Part shown: positions 1 through 10,484 of the stretch, in pieces
Position numbering within the stretch: the first letter of the stretch is position 1
Layout of the letters: each line of letters opens with the position of its first letter
NCBI GenBank assembly: GCA_028023455.1
Contig: JAQFVV010012402.1
Coordinates: 12,752,292 to 12,816,291, forward strand
Origin: Epiperipatus broadwayi
Lineage: Eukaryota > Onychophora > Udeonychophora > Euonychophora > Peripatidae
DNA length: 64,000 nt
Reading direction: 5' to 3'
Position numbers and translations under genes: made by a program
Notes under the pieces: generated by a model
The model's database searches: none
The model's input: the letters and a program-made list of their open reading frames with translations, nothing else
Told to the model about the DNA's origin: nothing

Positions 1-1436
1 CATTAGTAGCGTCCTCTGTTCTTTTGCATTACTGGTATAGGTTAGTCTTCCAAAAGTTTGGGTGCTTCTCAGATGGGATATTCGGAAGTCTGTTTATGTC
101 TCACTTCCACGAACAGGTATTTGCACTATCCTGGAATTTTCAGTTAGTGTATCGTATGCCTGCGTCGGGATCATCCCGGAACGACCGGGCCTTCGCAATG
201 CCCTACCTGCTCCTCATTTAAAATCCACTCTCAAATAAATAGAGGGTTTGGTTTCATGTTTTCTCTACAATGCTAAAACGCTCTCTCGGATAAAAGGGAA
301 TTGAACTCCTAGTTGCCATCATGCAGTACCATTATTTCTTAATTTTAAATGTATGCCTATGTGATATCCTTGTGTAATGCTATGATAACTTTATACCTGT
401 ACTTTGTCTATGTATGTGAAAATCTCAAGATCCTAAAGACTCGCTCACATTTTCGAGCATTTTCTATTCATAAATGAATCCTACATTCGTAAATAATTCG
501 TAATAATTGTCTTGAATAAACATTGTAACCAGGAGATCAAATTAGTCTTACTCGAGATCATATTAAATTAACTTGCATCTTTTATAAAATGTGTATCATT
601 GTAGTACTTTTATAAAATGTGTATCATTGTAGTACTCATAGTTATAAATGTAAATGTGATAAATCATAATTATAACTTCATGATCGTATAGTGTGTGAAT
701 GCAATAATAATAAAATGTAATCGAGAAACATTATATCAATGTGTTTAAGTCAGTCATCAACTACTTCTATATATTTGTACAAATAGCATTAATATGGTTA
801 TGGTATGAAGGGTTTATAAACAAGCATTAGCATATTAACCGCAACAGATTTACTGCACATCCCAATCTATATATATGTTAGCTCAAAACAGAATGTATTG
901 TAACCTTAAGAGCCTGTGACACAAAACTGTGAAATTAAATGTTTTGATTGCAGATGTACACTCAACCCGAAACATAATTTATGTATATATGTAACCACTT
1001 ATTTTATTACTAAATTGCATTTTTTTTATTCCTTATGCTTTTCGTTTGAATCATTATATTATCCACTTCACATTCCACAATTTAATTATTGTAAACCCAG
1101 GTTTCAAACAATGATAAATTTAGTATTTATTAGCTAGCCTTTGTGTAATCATAATTATACTAGTAGTCCTTATGACCTTTTACTTAATTCATGCCAATAT
1201 GTTACCAACAGTGTAGAGTCCTTATGTTTCTCCACTGTGTCTCCAGGCCAGGGATTGAATAAATTTATCTGTATCACCAGGAATGTTGTTCATAATGTTA
1301 TAGATTTGGGGAATGGGAAAATAGGTTAGAATTCACGATTGCTCCTGACCTGTGTATCTCAGGCATGATTGGGTTCGAGGTACTTTTGCTCGGATTCTAG
1401 GTCTTGTTGCATGGACATACAATTCCGACTGATACA
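1..1436 (+). mobile_element. Diverged LTR, 3' part (left edge outside window)
   Basis: About 170 bp ending at 1436 (from roughly 1264) align by eye with the last 175 bp of the long LTRs at 4749-7394 and 10485-13112: shared blocks include AATAGGTTAGAATTCA, ACCTGTGTATCTC and the final TACA followed by ATATA. The block is therefore the 3' end of a related but older LTR in plus orientation. Bases 1-1260 do not align obviously with those LTRs, so how far the element reaches to the left is inferred. A GC-richer patch around 155-205 stands out. Short ORFs here (for example 24-221) look like chance. Confidence 0.55.
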
Positions 1437-2688
1437 ATATACATTTCACTAAATCTGTATCATAGGTTTGATAGTATTTAATAAGAGATTATGTATTTGA
1501 CATCAAAAAATATGCGTGAGTGTTGATGTAAATAAATAAAAATAGTGTTACTTACATACAAATACTCAAATGAAGTGTGTATTGAATATATATATATTAA
1601 AATGTAATTATGTATATGTATAAATTTAAAGAAATATATTAAATAATTGTAAATACCAAAGTAAAGAAAGATTGTTCATAAAAGTTGTAATACTTAATTT
1701 GTTATAATCCTATTTAGTCCTCTGATCTCTGAAATCTAACCATACATCATCATGTTGGGTTCACTATGAGGTGATTCACTTAGAGGATATAATATACTCT
1801 CTAATAACTGATCAGGTAATTTGAGCAGATGAGATCCAGGAATGATCAAGATCTCAGAAAAATTTTATCTCTAGTTACCAAAGTAGATATAGACAAATCT
1901 ACATAGCTCAGCTTAATCTTTCATAATTTTGGCTCATCCACTTCACTAAGTCATATCCTAGTTAAATGAATTCCTGCTAGAAGATTATTGCTATTATTGT
2001 GCTTATTATATTGAATCATAATTAAATATTTGCTTCATTTCTCACTTATTTATTTTTTTTATTTTTATGCATGTTGGCTTATAGTCAATTGGTAGAAATT
2101 AACTAGTAAGCCACAATTCATTATTAGTGAATTTCCAGGTTTCAGACATTGATAATTTATTAATAAAATGTTTTTTTGTCAATACCATACACTAAAAAAA
2201 AAGTGTTCCACAATGATATCTTTCTATTCTGTGTAAATGTTGAGTTTTATTTAAGAATTGAATAAAATAATGAGTTCTAAAAGAATGTGCAAATAAATAT
2301 TTATGTTATTAATATTTTGATATTAACACTAATTTACTCTGTAATCACTTAATGGTCCATTTTTATTTTACATTATTTAAATTAATAGCTAGAGAATTTC
2401 ATTCACTTTAAGGTTTTCCACTCTAAGCAACTTATTCATATAATATTATATATATAACCAAACTTTCTAGATTGGGGATATAATACTTAAATGTTGCTAT
2501 GAATCAGTTGTACTTTTAATATAATGTTGATATAATATGCCAAGTGTCAAAAAATATATTTATGCAAAATAAAAAAGCTACATTTCAAGATTGGGCAAGT
2601 ACTAAACAAAAGTAACTAATTAAATTGTGTGTTATTTATGTAAGTCTCCTCAAGATAATCAGTTTTCCAGTATAGATGACTTGATCAC

Positions 2689-2690
<2 letters not shown>
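1437..2690. other. AT-rich spacer, no gene seen
   Basis: No open frame with coding character, no transposon protein similarity and no strong repeat is visible. The sequence consists of short A/T runs and small ATAT stretches. Confidence 0.5.

Positions 2691-2691
<1 letters not shown>

Positions 2692-2754
<63 letters not shown>
2692..2754. repeat. (AT)n microsatellite
   Basis: Uninterrupted AT dinucleotide tract of about 62 bp, the longest pure one in the window and apparently empty of any insertion. It is of the kind that borders most LTR elements here. Confidence 0.95.
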
Positions 2755-2756
<2 letters not shown>

Positions 2757-2957
2757 ACAAGCAAGTATAACTAAAGTGAGAAGCTATCTAAATTTACCAA
2801 ATAATAATATTTTGTGTGGATTATCATCTTTGTGTCAAATTGGCCCTTTTTTTTTTGACGCAATTATTATTGGTGGTATATACTTCAGGCATCAATCCCA
2901 CCACATATTCATGAGCTATTTGTGGATAATGATGATTCTAAACAAAATATATTAAAT

Positions 2958-3188
2958 TAAGGATCAGCAAACCGTGGCTCTTGAGCAAAAATGGCTTTTA
3001 GGACAATTTTCATTAGATCTGTATACAGATTCTATTATGTTCTGTAACTAAAATAAATGTTCAAATATATTCAGTCATTTAGAAAATTGTATTTTTCATG
3101 AAACATTTTTTACCTCTTTCCATGTATTCTTTAATGGGGGGGGGGGGGTTAAAATAGCTTTTCATGCTAAAAACTTTGTCAACCCCTG
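2958..3188. mobile_element. Non-autonomous hAT-type element
   Basis: The left end reads GGATCAGCAAACCGTGGCTC and the right end, on the other strand, reads CAGGGGTTGACAAAG. Both match the well-known hAT terminal pattern CAGGGGTCRGCAAACYGCGGCTC. Inside, GGCTTTTAGGACAA is also typical of these elements. Flanking 8-mers at 2950-2957 and 3189-3196 share the first five bases (TATTA), which fits a decayed 8-bp target duplication. At 231 bp it has no room for a transposase. A 13-base poly-G run lies inside at 3136-3148. Confidence 0.65.
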
Positions 3189-3196
3189 TATTAGAC

Positions 3197-4030
3197 AAAA
3201 GGACAGTGTTGAGTATCTTCCACATTTTTCAGTTATTTCTAAAAACTTAAGTTATGGGGACACGTAAAAGCACAGAGTTTATGCCATTACTTATCAAATA
3301 TCACTGAATTATAGGAAATGAAGTAAAATGTGTTCCAATTTTTATTCATGTCTTAAGACATCAGTAGATATTGTGAAGTATCTGGATATGAATAGAAGAC
3401 AATTTGAACATTTGCATTAATATAATTTTTTAAAAATAATATTTGTAATCTCCTTTCTTCTTTTACTTCTATACCTTATTATGTTGCTAAATATAAGCAA
3501 TTTTATTCCCTTTCTTGTACTTTTATTCAATAATGCATCTTATTTTTATTGTTTTATTTGCTTAGTTTTGACTAGCCAGCAGTCTTTAGAAGTACAAAAT
3601 ATGCAGGTGCACATAATATGAATAGAATAAAAATGAATATTATATTTGTATATATATAATTTTTAATTTAGGGGTAAAAAGCTTTTTGTATATATTGTAA
3701 CCTCACTGTTGTAGGCCACATATACAACCCAATAAAATAAAAATTAAGAGATTAAAATTAAGCTATAATAATAGCTTAGCTAGGTTTGATATCTTAAAAA
3801 AAGATGAAGAAAAAATCAGAAAGAAATAATAAATTTAACTTTTGATAAAAAATATTTTATTTTATTCTTTTCTAACAGAAAAAAATTAATTAAAAAAAAG
3901 GAAAATTTAAAAGAAATGAAAATTGTGTTTTCTGCTTAAAATAGAAAGATATTTAGATTAAAAAAAATTAGTGTAGTTAAAGATAAAATAAGGAATTAGA
4001 GAAATAACTTGAATTAGATTAAAATCTCTA
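3197..4030. other. AT-rich spacer, no gene seen
   Basis: No coding signal on either strand. A- and T-rich runs dominate. A short segment near 3571-3585 (ACTAGCCAGCAGTCTTTA) has a loose counterpart at 21540-21555, perhaps part of a dispersed repeat. Confidence 0.4.
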
Positions 4031-4035
4031 GTCAA

Positions 4036-4262
4036 ATCCCATGAATCTCCTTTAACAGCTTTTCTTAATTATATTTATTTAATTTCTATTTATTAAAATT
4101 GTCTCTTTAATTTTTCTTTTATTATGGTTTTCATTTCATGAAGAATTTTAAGACTTACAAGATCAAACTTAAATTTATATTTATAAGTCGTTTCATGATC
4201 TAAGAAAATTGAAGCAGCCATTAAATCATTATTTTACTTTTCACATGCTTATATAACTATTC
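4036..4262 (-). pseudogene. Penelope-like element GIY-YIG fragment, inverted copy
   Basis: Read on the minus strand from 4262 down, this segment is roughly 85 % identical by eye to the plus-strand fragment at 4288-4617. The translation recovers the same pieces (for example LDHE, YKYKFKFD and NHNKRKIKE) but only by switching frame, with stops, so it is dead. The similarity is to the C-terminal GIY-YIG endonuclease region of Penelope-like retroelements (PLEs). The two copies are head to head, with their upstream ends about 25-50 bp apart. Confidence 0.6.
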
Positions 4263-4287
4263 ATATATAGGTGAATCAAGGTGTAGT

Positions 4288-4617
4288 ATTGAGAAAAGAT
4301 TAAAGGAGCATGAATTGTTATATAAGCATGTGAAAAGTAAAAATAATAATGATTTAATGACTGTTTCACTCTTCTTGGATCATGAAAGGACATTTAAATA
4401 TAAATTTAAGTTTGATATTAAAAGTGTTAAGAGTTTTCATGAAGACAGAAACCATAATAAAAGAAAGATTAAGGAGGCAATTTTAATAAATAGAAATAAA
4501 ATGAATATAATTAATAGACAAGCTACTAATGTTAAAATTTGGAATTCATGGAATTTGAGTTATGATGTTTGCTTCCATTATGTGTTTGTGAATTTAACTG
4601 CAATTGAGAAAGGTTAA
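4288..4617 (+). pseudogene. Penelope-like element C-terminal GIY-YIG fragment
   Basis: Open frame of about 108 codons ending at the TAA at 4615-4617. It reads EKRLKEHELLYKHV, then LFLDHERTFKYKFKFD, then HNKRKIKEAILINRN and INRQATN. The pattern R-L-K-E-H, H..FK..F, R...KRK..EA..I and IN is that of the end of the GIY-YIG nuclease domain in PLEs: the catalytic Glu sits in KEA, and the N-terminal GIY and YIG strands are missing. There is no initiator ATG and no reverse transcriptase upstream, so this is a 5'-truncated copy, the usual outcome of PLE retrotransposition. A second relative lies at 61700-62027. Confidence 0.65.
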
Positions 4618-4731
4618 GGAATTAACCAAAAGTACTTATGTGGATTGAAAGACTAGATACTAGTTAATTACCATTATATTTATTACTTTTATTGTTATTA
4701 CAATATTTTTAATTAACAGACATTCATTTTT

Positions 4732-4748
4732 ATTATATATATATATAT
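4732..4748. repeat. (AT)n tract abutting the 5' LTR
   Basis: The AT tract ends exactly at the TG that opens the LTR at 4749. The matching tract on the other side of the element starts at 13113, so ATAT (4 or 6 bp, ambiguous within the repeat) is the likely target duplication. Confidence 0.7.
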
Positions 4749-7394
4749 TGAAGCAATCGATGTCTAATCGTCATCGATGCTTCATGTTTCACCATCTAGA
4801 CTAACCTCCAAGGGGTCCGCAATTCAGATCTTGCTATAAATATATGCTATTCACTCACACACTGTATGCCGAATCATTCTAAAGATTAATAAAATTAATT
4901 TTTGTTTAGTAAAAATGAAACAGTAGTGTGCGTGATGCGTATATATATGAATGAAGCAATAATGTTATTAATGTTTATTGCTGACAACTAAACATTTTCT
5001 TTATATAATTGTAATTTTTGTTATATCTATATGTGTTTTGATTTAAAGTGTTTAATTAAATGTAACAACAAAGAAAAATGGGGAAGGCTTGAAATACTGA
5101 AATTATCTTTATCACTAGTCAGATCGTTGTCTATAATTAAAATTGTCAATTGCAATTAAGATAGAAAACAAATCATTTATCAGTTGTTGTCGAATGATTT
5201 AAAATAGCTAAAAATGGTATTTCGAGCCTTATCCGTTGAAAATATGTTGTTAATTAAATGTTGTTTTTAAAGGGATTATAGAGATAGGGTTGGTATATGA
5301 AATTGCATTCTGGGCGGTATTGAAATGTTACAAAAGGAACCACAGAACAAAGGAAGTTAGTTTACTTTGAGTTGACTTTCAGTTTTAGTTGAGTTCAGAG
5401 GACTGTTTAGTCAGTTGAGTTTAATTACATTTAAGAAGCCAATACAAGTTCTGCGTGATGAAGAGTGAGTAGGGGACTCTTTTCACCTTTTTCTTCTCCT
5501 CTCAAAGGACTGTTTACCAACCGCCAAAATTCCAGCTGACCAGCCATAGGAGATGATGTAGAATTGCCAACCAACCTGCTGCTATGCTGATATTTTAGGT
5601 AAAATCATGTAATTTAGAGCTGCCTTAATACAAACATTCACGGGTGATTTGTAATTTGTAGCTAAATTAATTCATAGATCTATTTATGATGTTTTTCTAG
5701 TTTTGCTCGTAAACTCTCTCTCTATAATCCTTTATTAATACTTATGTAATTCTAAATATGCTTTCACGCTTAATTTATGTTTATATAACTTTATGCGGCT
5801 AAATTTGCTTATTTTATTTTGTTGTTTAGTTGCCTTTATAAAAGATCACGACACTTAATATAAAATTCCACATTTTCTTACCATTGTCTGAAGGGCTAAT
5901 TCTTTAGTTAATATGTATATGGGAATCGAATTCAAATATAAATTTTATTAGCTTAATAATATAAATAAAGGTTATTATTCATTATGATTTGTTAAATGAC
6001 TCAGAATTGAAAACAGATTATTGCACAAGAGGTTAAACCCTTTCCAAACTTTAAGTAATAATATAAAATTATATAAACGTTGCTGGCATACATTTACTTT
6101 TATTCTGATATTTTATCTTTCCATTTCTTGATTGCTTTGTCATTGGGAACATCGAAAGCATGAAGCTCCTGTCCTACCTTTCAAAATCGTTCGTAATCAG
6201 AGACTCTACTCTCTCTGTGGAACGTAAGGTTTATGAGGATTATGTGCTGCGAATGGCAGTACATAATGATTTGAGGTCTCAAACTCAGCCTCTCCTTTGA
6301 TATCGCTCCGCCAGAATGCGTAAACATATCAAATCTAAGTTCGTCTCAAGTATTCTTTTAAATGATAAAATATCCAATCGCTATGAGGCCTTATTTCGTT
6401 ATTGTATGCTAGTACCGTTAATTTGCTCTTGAATTTGATCATCCGTCCTTCTAATCTTAGTAGGTCGCAATGATGTGTTAAAGATAATGATTCATTTCGT
6501 AAAATACGTTTAGTATGTTGATCTTAAAACTGCTTTCCTTTAAAAAGCTTTATCGATTCCCAGAGACGTAAATCAATTTGTATAATTTATTCTCGTAAAT
6601 ATTGCGCATTGTTTGTTTCTTATGTATACTTATTTAGAGACGCTATGTCCAAACAATGCCTATCAAACGTATGTAATGATTTTAAGATTATAAATAAATG
6701 ATTGAGACCGTACATTTATATTTATTTGTCAAAATGATTAATGTTAAATTATCATGTATTCTTCTGTAATCCGAATCTGTTCCGATCTTGTAGATTATTT
6801 TGTACATCCACAACATTTTATTAGTAAACATTTGTAAATTGGCATATCAACCCCGCACAACTTATAGCATATTCTATAAAATTATATTCATGAAATAATT
6901 GATGTAAAGGGGATTTTTTATAAAACAAATCCCAAGTTTTCAAAATGTATAAGATCACTCCAAGCGTGAAACAGTTTTGTAACATATATATGCATTTTCT
7001 ATATTTATTAAATATATATATAATTTCATGTAAATCCTGTTTTGTTTTTGAATTATTATTTTCTAGTTAATATTTAGAACTATTTTCTTTAGCTAATAGC
7101 TTAGCATTAGTGAATAAATAACTATATTAAATGTAATTCCTGGGCTATTCCGACCTCGATCATTATCATCAGTCTGATCTTATGCTCTACCGCTTTGCTT
7201 ATGAGCACGGATTTAAAATAATTTTACTGTGTCATCAGAATTGTTGTTCATTGGGTCAGAGATTCGAAGAATAGGCAAATAGGTTAGAATTCAGGATTGC
7301 TCCAGACCTGTGTATCTCGAGCATGATCGGATTCAAGGTACTTTTGCTTAGGATTTGAACCTTGTTAAGTGAGCATACTATTTTGACCGGTACA
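4749..7394 (+). repeat. 5' long terminal repeat (2646 bp)
   Basis: It begins TGAAGC at the edge of an AT tract and ends GGTACA before a T-rich interior. Against the 3' LTR it has scattered substitutions, many of them C/T or G/A, and small indels, such as about ten extra bases (AGGGGTCCGC) near 4810-4819. The TATA-like site of the 3' LTR is changed here: TACAAAAG at 5329-5336 instead of TATAAAAG. A 90-codon frame intact in the 3' LTR is stopped here by a TGA near 6298. Confidence 0.9.
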
Positions 7395-7415
7395 GTGGAT
7401 TTTTTTTTCCGGGCT

Positions 7416-7433
7416 TGGCTGCCCAAGTGGAAC
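7416..7433 (+). other. Possible degenerate primer binding site
   Basis: TGGCTGCCCAAGTGGAAC, 21 bp inside the 5' LTR, resembles the tRNA-Lys-type site TGGCGCCCAACGTGGGGC with one extra base, one missing base and changes at the end. The distance from the LTR is longer than usual. It also lies in a small hairpin (GGGC...GCCC), so the match could be accidental. Confidence 0.25.
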
Positions 7434-7550
7434 TTCGATATAAGCACCTACATACCCTGAGTACTGAATTCTGTTTATATGTATGATTAAAAAAAAAAGA
7501 TTGTAAGAGATCATTGATGATAGATATGTATATTTCCTTCATACCCGAGT

Positions 7551-7985
7551 TTGTTTTCTGATTTTATAAATATAAAATGTGAAAAATCTGTATTAAAACC
7601 AATGTCCATGCGTTGCAACCATAAATGTAATGGTTTTTGTTGTATCTGGTTTTGCAACTATAGAAAAATATTGTATTCTATGTTTAGAACTACAAATATA
7701 AAAATCTTGCTTTTAAAAAAAGGAAAAGAATTTTGATACCCATGTGTTACAACCATAAGTGAATTTTCTTTTTGTATCTGGTTTTACAAATTTATAAAAT
7801 GTGTTTCTTATGTTATATACACGAAAATAAAAGTGTTTTGCAAGTAAAACCTATGTATTTCACCCATAAGTGATTTTTTTTTTCTGTATCTGGTTTTATA
7901 AATATATAAAATGTGTTTCTTATGTTATGTACGTGAAAATAAAAATGTTTTGCGAATAAAACCCATGTATTTCAGCCATAAGTTA
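7551..7985 (+). repeat. Tandem array, about 115-bp units
   Basis: Roughly four diverged units repeat the order CCATAAGTGATTTT, TGTATCTGGTTTT, TAAAATGTGTTTCTTATG, GAAAATAAAA, AAAACCCATGTATTTCA. The last two units (from about 7750 and 7866) are clearest. The array lies in the interior of the long-LTR element, upstream of its ORFs. Confidence 0.75.
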
Positions 7986-8141
7986 TAAACCTTGATTGTA
8001 ACAAGGTGCACTTCATGTTTCATTCATTTTCTGTACATTATATATGTAATAGAGTTTATAATGTGTAACGAATACTTAGTTATATTTACTAATTGAGTAG
8101 CCCAGATGTATTTGGAATTGTTTTTTTTTTGTTATATCCTG

Positions 8142-8168
8142 TTGGCTGGCGCCATATAAATGTGCCAA
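8142..8168 (+). other. Stem-loop presenting TGGCGCCA
   Basis: GTTGGC and GCCAAC form a 6-bp stem around a loop containing the palindrome TGGCGCCA. The same core sits beside hairpins in several LTRs of this window. Here it lies inside the interior of the long-LTR element. Confidence 0.35.
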
Positions 8169-8510
8169 CAGTAATATAATAAACTATGTGTCAAAATGAG
8201 TTCAAACCAGGATGTTAGGGGTTGAGAGAGAGTTTAATTATTTTCCACTATTTTGCCATGTATAATTGTAATGAGCAAACATATATGATATTGCTGAAAC
8301 AAATCACTAATCAATTTTTTTTTGTAAGAGTCTATTATAGGTGCAGAAAAACAACCAAAAGTCAAGCAGCAAGGCAGTTGAATTACAATAGATCATACAC
8401 ATACATGTTATGATCAATTTTTTTTTTTTTCCTGTTATCAGCAGCAACAAAAAAAAAAGGCAAAATGAAGACAGTTGAAGAGAGGGGGGAGAGAGATGTA
8501 TATCCTGAAT

Positions 8511-8786
8511 AAAATAAAAGAACAAAGAAACAAGCCTTATTTTTCAAATAATCAGAAGTGACAATACGTTTAAAATAAAATAAAAGAAGAAAGAAACAAA
8601 CCTTATTTTTCAAATAATTAGAAGTGACAATACATTTAAAATAAAATAAAATAAGAAGAAAGAAACAAGCCTTATTTTCAAATAATTAGAAGTGACAATA
8701 CAATTAAAGCAAAATAAAAGAAGAAAGAAACAAGCCTTATTTCACAAACAATTATAAGGGACAATACGTTAAACATAAAATAAAAA
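8511..8786 (+). repeat. Tandem array, four units of about 64-70 bp
   Basis: Four copies of a unit reading AAAATAAAAGAAGAAAGAAA, CAAGCCTTATTTTTCAAATA, ATTAGAAGTGACAATACG. Units begin near 8511, 8575, 8638 and 8706. The array ends about 90 bp before the first ATG of the ORF cluster, so it would lie in the transcript leader. Antisense frames across it (8307-8613) are by-products of the repeat. Confidence 0.85.
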
Positions 8787-8877
8787 GTTCAAATTAAAAT
8801 ATATTTGCAGAGACATTTAAAATTGACTATCTTTCAAAAGAAAAACAAAAGTGAATTGTGAAGAAACCATAGGAGTA

Positions 8878-9723
8878 ATGACGCCAGAGCAAAAAAAGCA
8901 GATCTTGCAACTCATGCAAGAAATGATGAAACAAAGTCAAGACCGAGCAGAACAAATGATGAAAGACGAAAGAGACCGAGCAGAAAGAGATGCAAAATTT
9001 ATGGAAATGATGAAGGAGTTTAGAAAAGATCTTGATGAATTAAAAAGAAAAAAATCAAATATTAATCTTATTACCACTCAGGACACACAAGCTGATAGTT
9101 TCAAAGATGTACCTGTTCTCAAGCAAAGAGAGACTAGCGATGTAACCAAAACCCACCAGGAGAGAAAGCCTCATGAAACCAGGTCAGCAGAAATAATCGA
9201 TTTCATCCAAGAAATGAGAAAAGACCGAAGATACTGGAAAGAAAGGATGGCCATAATCCAAAATAAAAAAATAAAAGCCATAGAAGATCTGAAACAAGAA
9301 ATAAGGCAGCTCAGAAGAAGCATGAAACCGGTAGTAAATGAAGAGACAGAAATCAAATTACCACAAGCCACAAGAGACCTAAAGTCAGACCAGGAACTAG
9401 ATTACCAGAATGACACAAGGAAAATAAATGCAGAATCACCAGAAATAGTCACCAACACAATTAAGCAAGCAGATTTAGCTAAGGATGAAGAAAGTACTGA
9501 GGAAAAGGTGGTTTCAAATCTACTGCAAGCCAGCCCATCTCAAAGTGATGATACCAGTTTAGCACCTTCAAATGGAGTGGCTGTATCGATCATGAAAAAT
9601 GTGATCAATAGAACAATACATACTGTTTTGGATAAATCTTCTGAAATTATAATTGTAACTCTAAGTTATATTTTCATAATAATTACAAAGATGTTCTGTG
9701 GAAAAGTGATGATAAAAGATTAA
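8878..9723 (+). CDS. Coiled-coil, possibly Gag-like ORF1 of the long-LTR element
   Basis: 281 codons from ATG 8878. The frame opens earlier at a GTG (8851), but the ATG is the first standard start. Residues about 1-55 are a Met/Glu/Arg/Lys-rich heptad-like coiled coil (LMQEMMKQSQDRAEQMMKDE, then RDRAERDAKFMEMMKEF). About 60-230 is charged and low in hydrophobics, with a second helical stretch near 115-160. Near the C-terminus lies one strongly hydrophobic segment (IIIVTLSYIFIIITKMF) that could be a membrane anchor. N-terminal coiled coils occur in Gag proteins of some LTR elements, but no capsid major-homology region or CCHC knuckle was seen, so Gag is only a guess. The stop TAA overlaps the ATG of the next ORF. 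Confidence 0.55.
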   Translation: MTPEQKKQILQLMQEMMKQSQDRAEQMMKDERDRAERDAKFMEMMKEFRKDLDELKRKKSNINLITTQDTQADSFKDVPVLKQRETSDVTKTHQERKPHETRSAEIIDFIQEMRKDRRYWKERMAIIQNKKIKAIEDLKQEIRQLRRSMKPVVNEETEIKLPQATRDLKSDQELDYQNDTRKINAESPEIVTNTIKQADLAKDEESTEEKVVSNLLQASPSQSDDTSLAPSNGVAVSIMKNVINRTIHTVLDKSSEIIIVTLSYIFIIITKMFCGKVMIKD

Positions 9724-9851
9724 TGAAGACATCAAAGTTAAAGTTTAGAAATGATGCTGAATGGCCTCCTGATATGAAAATGAAGAAAGTGGACAGATCT
9801 TTAGTTGTGTACAACACTGCCCATTTTTATAAAACCCATAATTATTTATGA
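9723..9851 (+). CDS. Small ORF bridging ORF1 and ORF2
   Basis: 42 codons, starting MKTSKLKFRNDAEWPPDMKM and ending THNYL. Its ATG overlaps the stop of the preceding ORF (TAATGA) and its TGA overlaps the ATG of the following ORF (ATGA). It is in the -1 frame relative to ORF1, and ORF2 is in the -1 frame relative to it. Either this is a chain of stop-restart couplings, or one former protein has been broken by two frameshifts. No recognisable domain. Confidence 0.35.
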   Translation: MKTSKLKFRNDAEWPPDMKMKKVDRSLVVYNTAHFYKTHNYL

Positions 9852-10177
9852 AATATGACCAGAACAAAATTGATGAGGAGCTGAATTCATTAAACAGAAA
9901 TGATAAACTTTGTTTTAAAGCATGGACATATGTTGAAAAAAATAGTTTCATAAAAGATGGAGAAAAACTTCTCAACTCCCAAAGTAAATATGTTATAATG
10001 GATGCCATTAGATCACAGAAAGTCAGAGAAATTCTTTTAAAGTCAGATACTTTTAATAATGAACAATATAATAATCTACCAAAGCACAATATTGTGACTG
10101 CTTTTGATATTTTAGTAAGAGATCTAGAAAGACATACCTATAACCCACATATACCTCCAGATCCAGGAAAATATTAA
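9848..10177 (+). CDS. ORF2 of the long-LTR element, unknown protein
   Basis: 109 codons from ATG 9848, with an in-frame TAA directly upstream at 9839. The product is mixed charged/hydrophobic and predicted helical by composition, with Trp-containing CFKAWTYVEKNSFI and a proline-rich end (YNPHIPPDPGKY). I do not recognise it. The helical pattern and proline-rich tail could be a fragment of a Gag/capsid, but nothing proves it. An antisense frame at 9745-10089 mirrors it and is not annotated. Confidence 0.45.
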   Translation: MKYDQNKIDEELNSLNRNDKLCFKAWTYVEKNSFIKDGEKLLNSQSKYVIMDAIRSQKVREILLKSDTFNNEQYNNLPKHNIVTAFDILVRDLERHTYNPHIPPDPGKY

Positions 10178-10471
10178 AAAAAAACAACTAAGAAGCAGCA
10201 GTTCGTGGATAAACAACGTTAAAGACAATGGAATAGGAAAATGGACATTCTCATGTTTTGAATCCCTACACCAAATCTAAAGTGATAATAAGTTGCAACA
10301 AGGAAGAAATGAATGAAAGATTTTGTTATTCCCGTACTAGAAACACGATTCAAATAACAGGCAGTTTTTTTTTTTTATGCTCATTTATTAGGGTTGTTTT
10401 TCTCACCAAAATGATAGTAGACTCCAACTAAGGTATTTTTTTTTATTGATTTTTTTTTTGTTTGTCATTTT

Positions 10472-10484
10472 AAGTGGGAAAGAA
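10472..10484 (+). promoter_or_regulatory. Polypurine tract of the long-LTR element
   Basis: AAGTGGGAAAGAA ends exactly at the first base of the 3' LTR and follows a T-rich stretch. This is the position and composition expected for the primer of plus-strand DNA synthesis in LTR retrotransposons. Confidence 0.75.

Noticed and set aside
24-221. 65-codon frame at the left edge
   Set aside because: No domain, lies in repeat sequence related to an LTR, and length is within chance for a GC-richer patch.
2692-2754. Long (AT)n as a replication origin or cruciform element
   Set aside because: Such tracts are common in this window; nothing supports a function beyond a microsatellite.
8307-8613. Two overlapping minus-strand frames rich in Phe/Leu
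   Set aside because: They are the antisense of the A-rich tandem array in the LTR element interior.
9171-10089. Minus-strand frames opposite ORF1 and ORF2
   Set aside because: Shadows of the plus-strand ORFs; composition follows the complementary codons.
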